12,383 bases of DNA. Origin: Bacillota bacterium. Its GTDB lineage: Bacteria > Bacillota > GCA-003054495 > Carboxydocellales > JAJZTU01. The position numbers and the translations under genes were made by a program. The notes beneath the pieces are model-generated. The model saw nothing but the letters and a program-made list of their open reading frames with translations, was not told the origin of the DNA and searched no databases. The stretch spans positions 1 to 12,383 of the forward strand of contig JAJZTU010000076.1 of NCBI GenBank assembly GCA_021848765.1, in the 5' to 3' direction. This document shows positions 9,062 to 12,383 of this stretch, in pieces (within the stretch, counting starts at the first letter, position 1; each line of letters starts with the position of its first letter).

Positions 9062-11038
9062 ATGACACAAAAACCATATCTTATCAGCGGGGTAGTCGGT
9101 AATGGCCGCATGTTAGGCTGTTTGGACAAACAAGGGCAACTCGTCAGGCTCTTCTGGCCCCAAATTGACTATCCGCAGAATGTAAACAGGGTAGCGGCCG
9201 GAGTTTTTCTCCCCCAAGGGGGACAGGTAGTGTGGTTGCACCAGCCTGAGTGGGAACACAGCCAGTACTACCAGGAGGATACTAATATCCTGGTAACCAG
9301 GGCTGTGCACAACTACCTGGATATTTCTGTGGTTACAGAGGATTTTGCCCTGCCGGACCGGGATATCCTGGTACGTAACTACTTGATCAGGAATGAGCAC
9401 AGCGAGGAAAGGGAAATCCATTTCTATTACTACAGCGACCTTGCTATAGGTGAAGGATACCGCTATAATACCACTATTTTTGATTTTGACGGGGAAGCCC
9501 TGGTACAATTCCGCCGCAAGGCCTATTTTGCTACCGGTGCTCAGGTGCCTGTTGATGGCTACCAGTGCGGCTGGGCTTGGGACAGCGCCTGTAATGCCGT
9601 CCTTAACGGTAATGCCCACAGTATGGGCTCTGACGGGGCCCTGATGTGGGAATTAGGTTTTTTTAAGCCCGGAGAAGAAAAGACTATGAGGGTTTTTACC
9701 TGTTGCGGGACAGACCAGGATGAGGCCCTGGCCCACCTGGCCTGGGCCAGGGAGCAGACCTGGCCCGGTCTGCGGGAAGCTACCCGTAGTTACTGGCGGG
9801 GCTTTTTAACCCAGGCCAGACAGCTAAACAGCGGGGATGCTGTTATCGACACCCTCTACAGGCGTTCACTTCTGGTATTCCGCTTGATGACCGATGCTAA
9901 TTATGGCAGTATCATTGCCGCACCGGAGTTTGATGAGGAATTTACCCGCTGTGGCGGCTATGCCTTCTGTTGGGCCAGAGATGCGGCTTACATCACGGCT
10001 GCCTATGACCGGGCGGGACTGAAGGATATGGCGCGCCGCTTTTACCACTGGGTGGCAGGGACTCAATGTGCTGACGGAAGCTGTCATCAACGCTACTACA
10101 TGGATGGTTCTGTAGCCCCTAACTGGGGACTGCAGATAGACGAATTGGGCTCCGTACTCTGGGGTATCTGGCAGCATTACCTGCCGGACCCCGACCAGGA
10201 CTTCCTCCGGGACATTTGGCCCTATGTGGTCCGGGCTGTGGAGTTCATCCATTCATTTCTTGACCGGGAAACCGGACTGCCTAAACCCAGCATGGACCTT
10301 TGGGAGGAAAGGTTGGGAGAGCATACCTACTCCTCTGCCGCGGTGTGGGGTGGAATCACCGGAGCGGTGAACATTGCCCGGGCGCTGGGCAGAGAGGAGG
10401 AGCAGAACAGGTGGCAAAAAGAAGCCGATGAACTGCGTACAGCAATTTTGCACAGGCTGTGGGACAACACCAGAGGCCGGTTTTTGCGGGGCCTCAAACT
10501 GGGGGTAAACAAAGAAGAGTTTGACTGGCGGACTTCTCAGGGAGAAGCGGGTCAGATGGTGTTGAACAGAAAGGGGTATCCCTCTTATTTCATGGGCCTG
10601 GACCCGGTGGTTGATGCCAGTTTATTAGGTCTAGCGGTACCCTTCGGCTTGCTTTCCGCTGATGATGAACGCATGAAAATGACCGCAGAGGCGGTCGAAA
10701 CCCACCTATCCCCGGCCAGGGTCGGTGGAATTATGCGTTATGAAGGGGATAACTACATTGGGGGCAATCCGTGGATTTTGACCACCTTGTGGCTGGCCTT
10801 GTACCATATTGAGCTGAAAAACTATGCTAAAGCCAGAGACCTCCTGGACTGGGCGGTCCGGCACCGGACCGGGCTAGGCCTGCTTCCGGAACAAGTGAAC
10901 AAGGACACCGGTGAAACCGCCTGGGTGGTGCCCTTGACCTGGTCCCATGCCATGTTCGTGCTGACAGTCCTCCGCCTGCAAGAGGCCGGGCAACTGCAGC
11001 CCCAATCCGTACCTGCCGGTTTCTCAACCGGGAATTAG
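9062..11038 (+). CDS. GH15 glucoamylase/glucodextranase-type glycoside hydrolase
   Basis: Predicted inverting alpha-glucosidase of family GH15, acting on non-reducing ends of alpha-glucans (glucoamylase, glucodextranase or trehalase-like specificities occur in the family). The 658-residue protein has an N-terminal beta-sandwich domain (about 1-270) and an (alpha/alpha)6 catalytic barrel (about 280-645). Key motifs are CWARDAAY (303-310), which lines the glucose pocket, DLWEERLGEHTY with the probable general acid at E415 or E416, and LLPEQ with the general base E610, followed by the usual PLTWSHAMF segment. The ATG at 9062 is chosen because GGAGGAG (9049-9055) lies 6 nt upstream; an ATG at 9047 would overlap that ribosome site. 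No signal peptide is visible, so the enzyme should be cytoplasmic and may act on stored glycogen or imported oligosaccharides. It is closed by the terminator at 11065-11096. Confidence 0.93.
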   Translation: MTQKPYLISGVVGNGRMLGCLDKQGQLVRLFWPQIDYPQNVNRVAAGVFLPQGGQVVWLHQPEWEHSQYYQEDTNILVTRAVHNYLDISVVTEDFALPDRDILVRNYLIRNEHSEEREIHFYYYSDLAIGEGYRYNTTIFDFDGEALVQFRRKAYFATGAQVPVDGYQCGWAWDSACNAVLNGNAHSMGSDGALMWELGFFKPGEEKTMRVFTCCGTDQDEALAHLAWAREQTWPGLREATRSYWRGFLTQARQLNSGDAVIDTLYRRSLLVFRLMTDANYGSIIAAPEFDEEFTRCGGYAFCWARDAAYITAAYDRAGLKDMARRFYHWVAGTQCADGSCHQRYYMDGSVAPNWGLQIDELGSVLWGIWQHYLPDPDQDFLRDIWPYVVRAVEFIHSFLDRETGLPKPSMDLWEERLGEHTYSSAAVWGGITGAVNIARALGREEEQNRWQKEADELRTAILHRLWDNTRGRFLRGLKLGVNKEEFDWRTSQGEAGQMVLNRKGYPSYFMGLDPVVDASLLGLAVPFGLLSADDERMKMTAEAVETHLSPARVGGIMRYEGDNYIGGNPWILTTLWLALYHIELKNYAKARDLLDWAVRHRTGLGLLPEQVNKDTGETAWVVPLTWSHAMFVLTVLRLQEAGQLQPQSVPAGFSTGN

Positions 11039-11064
11039 CCTTTTAGCAAAGAGAGTAAAGCAGA

Positions 11065-11096
11065 AAGGGTTCACCTCAGCAGGTGGACCCTTTTTT
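11065..11096 (+). terminator. Strong intrinsic terminator after the GH15 gene
   Basis: AAGGGTTCACCT (11065-11076) pairs with AGGTGGACCCTT (11081-11092) around the loop CAGC, giving 12 bp with one T-G wobble. It runs into six Ts (11091-11096) and ATT. It begins 26 nt after the GH15 stop and separates the glucan genes from the cytochrome unit. Confidence 0.93.
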
Positions 11097-11128
11097 ATTC
11101 CCTTATGTTTGGAAGACACAACAAATGT

Positions 11129-11155
11129 TTGACAAAAAATGTGGCAAATTATGCA
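11129..11155 (+). promoter_or_regulatory. Putative promoter of the riboswitch-cytochrome unit
   Basis: A perfect -35 TTGACA (11129-11134) lies downstream of the GH15 terminator and upstream of the riboswitch. The best -10 candidate, TATGCA (11150-11155), is weak and only 15 nt away. The transcript would start around 11160, just before the stem-loop at 11163. The -35 is convincing; the -10 is not. Confidence 0.4.
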
Positions 11156-11162
11156 GGAAAAA

Positions 11163-11202
11163 GTCATTTTTTATCGAATTTCTTCCCCGATAAGAAAATG
11201 AT
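11163..11202 (+). other. Stem-loop at the predicted 5' end of the riboswitch transcript
   Basis: CATTTTTTATCG (11165-11176) pairs with CGATAA (11188-11193) and AAAATG (11195-11200), leaving one bulged G at 11194 and an 11-nt loop, AATTTCTTCCC. T11164-A11201 and G11163-T11202 can extend it to 14 pairs. It lies between the putative promoter and the aptamer and is not part of the known GEMM-I fold. It could protect the 5' end of the RNA or be an operator dyad; neither can be proved from the sequence. Confidence 0.6.
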
Positions 11203-11204
11203 GG

Positions 11205-11286
11205 AAATGAAGGGTAAACTTACTGAAAGGTAAGGGCACAAAGCCATGGGTCTAAGGCCGGAAAGCTATGACTGCCAGGTTGCAAG
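11205..11286 (+). ncRNA. GEMM-I cyclic-di-GMP (class I) riboswitch aptamer
   Basis: The conserved GEMM-I core is present. The segment AGGGTAAAC (11211-11219) corresponds to AGGGCAAAC of the V. cholerae Vc2 aptamer. It is followed by a 6-bp helix capped by a GAAA tetraloop (CTTACT 11219-11224, loop 11225-11228, GGTAAG 11229-11234) and then CACAAAGCC (11237-11245), like CGCAAAGCC. The second arm has TCTAAG (11251-11256) and TATGA (11267-11271). This is the 11-nt GAAA-tetraloop receptor with its first C-G pair replaced by U-A, a compensatory change. The 3' segment CAGGTTGC (11276-11283) carries the conserved cytosine. In Vc2 numbering, position 20 is G (11213) and A47 is present (11240), which favours c-di-GMP over the A20 variants reported to sense cyclic AMP-GMP. 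The closing outer helix is not obvious. It lies upstream of the multiheme cytochrome gene, a recurrent GEMM-I target. Confidence 0.92.
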
Positions 11287-11297
11287 TTGATGTTTAC

Positions 11298-11328
11298 CCT
11301 TTCTGCACTTTTACGGGAAGGTTTTTTT
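11298..11328 (+). terminator. Riboswitch expression-platform terminator
   Basis: CCTTTCTG (11298-11305) pairs with CGGGAAGG (11314-11321): 8 bp with two wobbles, loop CACTTTTA, then seven Ts (11322-11328). It lies 12 nt after the aptamer and 45 nt before the cytochrome start. Its left arm overlaps GTTTACCCTT (11292-11301), which is exactly complementary to AAGGGTAAAC (11210-11219) in the aptamer core. The two pairings exclude each other. Ligand-stabilised aptamer should therefore free the arm and let the terminator form, predicting an OFF switch. Confidence 0.8.
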
Positions 11329-11373
11329 ATTTGCTATTTTCAGAATGCATGAAGACAAGAAGAGGTGACAGTC

Positions 11374-12006
11374 GTGACCACAAAAACTCAAAAGCTCATG
11401 TTAATAGGTATCGTAGGGCTGCTGACCCTGGTGCTGTCCAGTTTTGTCGGTAGCAATTATACCAGTCAGTCCAGTTTCTGTTCCTCCTGCCACATTATGG
11501 ACAATAACTATGCGTCCTGGGAACAGTCCAGCCATAAATCAGTCGACTGTTTAAAATGCCATGCCGAACCCGGATTAATCGGGACCCTTAAGGTAAAGGC
11601 CAAGGGGATAAATCAGGTGGCAAGCACGCTATTCAACCTGGTGGATAAGCCGGGGAAAACTTCGGTGCCCAACAGTATTTGTACCTCTTGTCATAACCTG
11701 GGTAACCAGGAACTGGCCGCTAAATTGGCGAAAACCAGGGATGAGCGGTATAAAAACCGGGTACATATCGGCTTTGACCACCCCAAGCATGACAAGATTG
11801 AAACCAAATGCACCTTGTGTCATGTGGGTGTAGGACATAGTGATAAGGTTGATGCCAAACAGGTTATGGCGTCCTGCCAAAGCTGTCATACCAAAAAACT
11901 GCTTGAGAATAAGCAGGCTAAGGTGCCAAAGTCTAATGAGTGTAATTCCTGTCATACCCAAATTAAAGAAATTGTCCCCAAAAGTCACCAGCCAAAAGAA
12001 AAATAA
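11374..12006 (+). CDS. NapC/NrfH-like membrane-anchored multiheme cytochrome c (C-terminus likely frameshifted)
   Basis: A predicted electron-transfer protein on the outer face of the cytoplasmic membrane. The 210-residue product has an uncleaved-looking N-terminal helix (about 8-27) and six CxxCH heme c sites: C36SSCH, C59LKCH, C103TSCH, C146TLCH, C168QSCH and C190NSCH. The first half (CSSCHIM, then SSHKSVDCLKCH) resembles NapC/NirT/NrfH quinol-oxidising cytochromes, where the residue after the first motif can be a Met ligand. His131, His136 and His139 in HIGFDHPKH are candidate distal ligands. The GTG at 11374 is chosen over GTG 11365 because AGAGGTGA (11361-11368) lies 5 nt upstream. The gene is alone between a riboswitch-controlled terminator and a 3' terminator. 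The ORF stops at 12004, but two further heme motifs follow out of frame (separate entry), so the ancestral protein was probably about 240 residues with eight hemes. The redox partner is unknown. Confidence 0.88.
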   Translation: MTTKTQKLMLIGIVGLLTLVLSSFVGSNYTSQSSFCSSCHIMDNNYASWEQSSHKSVDCLKCHAEPGLIGTLKVKAKGINQVASTLFNLVDKPGKTSVPNSICTSCHNLGNQELAAKLAKTRDERYKNRVHIGFDHPKHDKIETKCTLCHVGVGHSDKVDAKQVMASCQSCHTKKLLENKQAKVPKSNECNSCHTQIKEIVPKSHQPKEK

Positions 12007-12096
12007 CCCGGATGTTTGCAATAAGTGTCATAAAAATCCTGCCACAGGCAGCAGAACTTCTGCAGCACGTGCCATGGCAATAGAAACGATTCTTAA
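12007..12096 (+). pseudogene. Out-of-frame C-terminal part of the cytochrome with two more heme motifs
   Basis: Directly after the stop at 12004-12006, the +1 frame encodes NNPDVCNKCHK, with CNKCH at 12017-12031. The original frame resumes further on with NFCSTCHGNRNDS, with CSTCH at 12061-12075, and ends at TAA 12094-12096. That TAA lies 7 nt before the terminator stem, where the gene would naturally end. Removing one A from the A5 run at 11999-12003 and adding one base upstream of about 12058 (for example in the A5 run at 12032-12036) joins everything into one 240-codon frame with eight CxxCH sites. Two heme motifs in 60 nt by chance is unlikely. The cause may be sequencing error, real compensating mutations or recoding; the sequence alone does not decide. 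Confidence 0.78.
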
Positions 12097-12103
12097 ATTG
12101 CTT

Positions 12104-12139
12104 TGCAAGATTGCCCTCTTGAGGGTAATTTTGCATTTT
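12104..12139 (+). terminator. Terminator of the cytochrome unit
   Basis: A 14-bp stem (12104-12117 with 12122-12135, two G-T wobbles, loop CTTG) is followed by TTTT (12136-12139). The T tail is short, but the stem is long and continuous. It lies just after the reconstructed cytochrome stop at 12096 and isolates this unit from the debranching-enzyme gene. Confidence 0.75.
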
Positions 12140-12221
12140 AAGCAGGAAAAGACAGCCAACCCAGCGAAAGCTATCAGGTAAACTATTTGGCACATTAGAT
12201 TGGTTAGCCGGTTACTCATAG

Positions 12222-12244
12222 TATTTTCTCCCGGTGGGAAAATA
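12222..12244 (+). other. Stem-loop in the leader of the debranching-enzyme gene
   Basis: TATTTTCTC (12222-12230) pairs with GGGAAAATA (12236-12244) around the loop CCGGT: 9 bp with one wobble. It lies about 30 nt before the start codon and just upstream of the AAGGAGG ribosome site. No T run follows on either strand, so it is not a normal terminator. It could be an operator or a leader structure. The promoter between 12140 and 12221 is not clear: only weak boxes such as TTGGTT (12200) and TATTTT (12222, 16-nt spacer) are seen. Confidence 0.45.
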
Positions 12245-12273
12245 GAAGGAGAATTGCTTAAGGAGGAAAAACC

Positions 12274-12383
12274 ATGACTTTTGGTAAGGCGGAGTTGAAA
12301 GATTTCGGACGCGCAATTGAAAAGGAATGGTTGGTTACCAACGGCTTGGGCGGATTTGCTTCTTCCACCATCCTGGGAGCCAA
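12274..12383 (+). CDS. Glycogen debranching enzyme, N-terminus (3' end outside window)
   Basis: The frame opens with MTFGKAELKDFGRAIEKEW and continues with LVTNGLGGFASSTILGA to the window edge. The EWLVTNGLGGFASST pattern is characteristic of the N-terminal domain (GDE_N type, PF12439) of bacterial/archaeal amylo-alpha-1,6-glucosidases, which remove alpha-1,6 branches from glycogen-like glucans with a C-terminal GH133-type barrel not visible here. No signal peptide is present, so it should be cytoplasmic. The ATG follows AAGGAGG (12260-12266) at 7 nt spacing. It would cooperate with the GH15 enzyme at 9062-11038 in glucan breakdown, although the cytochrome unit separates them. Only 36 residues are visible, so the family call rests on this one motif. 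Confidence 0.88.
   Translation, partial: MTFGKAELKDFGRAIEKEWLVTNGLGGFASSTILGA

Noticed and set aside
11268..11453. 61-codon + strand ORF starting inside the riboswitch and ending in the cytochrome gene.
   Set aside because: It overlaps the aptamer and terminator, has no ribosome site and has no recognisable protein pattern.
11840..12181. 113-codon + strand ORF overlapping the cytochrome end and reading through the 3' terminator.
   Set aside because: Most of it is the wrong frame of the cytochrome. Only the short CNKCH stretch is meaningful, and it is explained by a frameshift. Its C-terminal half is translation of the terminator stem and spacer.
12028..12219. Minus-strand 63-codon ORF, hydrophobic, with GGGAG 8 nt before its ATG.
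   Set aside because: It runs antisense through the cytochrome terminator stem and the out-of-frame heme tail, and its apparent ribosome site is one arm of the 12222-12244 hairpin. It resembles no family I know. A chance ORF is more likely.
1..12383. CRISPR arrays, tRNA/rRNA genes, insertion sequences, toxin-antitoxin pairs.
   Set aside because: No regularly spaced repeats, tRNA cloverleaf, transposase motifs or terminal inverted repeats were found on reading both strands.

Overview
The window looks like chromosomal DNA of a Gram-positive, anaerobic Firmicute. It shows strong GGAGG-type ribosome binding sites, GTG/TTG starts, intrinsic terminators with T tails, the uvrB-uvrA-uvrC order and a YvlD-type small membrane protein. 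A multiheme cytochrome c under a cyclic-dinucleotide riboswitch suggests a respiratory clostridial lineage (Desulfotomaculum/Pelotomaculum/Thermincola-like). The lineage is an inference from gene content; no marker in the window fixes it. All convincing genes are on the + strand.

Layout. (1) 1-6645: nucleotide excision repair operon, uvrB (5' end outside the window), uvrA and uvrC, with gaps of 8 and 4 nt. (2) 6646-7982: a likely new promoter, a four-helix YvlD-family membrane protein and a Cof-type HAD phosphatase with a TTG start. (3) 8016-11038: a glucan module. A secreted, membrane-anchored protein with a glucodextranase C-domain-like fold is followed by a GH15 glucoamylase-type enzyme, closed by a strong terminator at 11065-11096. 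A glycogen-debranching-enzyme gene begins at 12274 and runs off the window. (4) 11097-12139: a self-contained unit lying between the GH15 and debranching genes. It has a putative promoter, a 5' stem-loop, a GEMM-I (c-di-GMP class I) riboswitch, a riboswitch-controlled terminator, a NapC/NrfH-like multiheme cytochrome gene and a 14-bp terminator stem.

Most interesting points. The GEMM-I aptamer is well supported: a GAAA tetraloop, an 11-nt tetraloop receptor with a compensatory pair, and conserved core nucleotides. A 10-bp alternative pairing links its core to the left arm of the terminator, which predicts that ligand turns the cytochrome OFF. The cytochrome ORF carries six CxxCH heme sites and stops at 12004. 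Two further CxxCH motifs follow, one in the +1 frame and one back in the original frame, and then a stop codon sits 7 nt before the terminator stem. This looks like an eight-heme gene broken by two compensating indels, both possibly in A5 runs. The glucan module also appears to divide between two genes the domains that are joined in one polypeptide in known glucodextranases.
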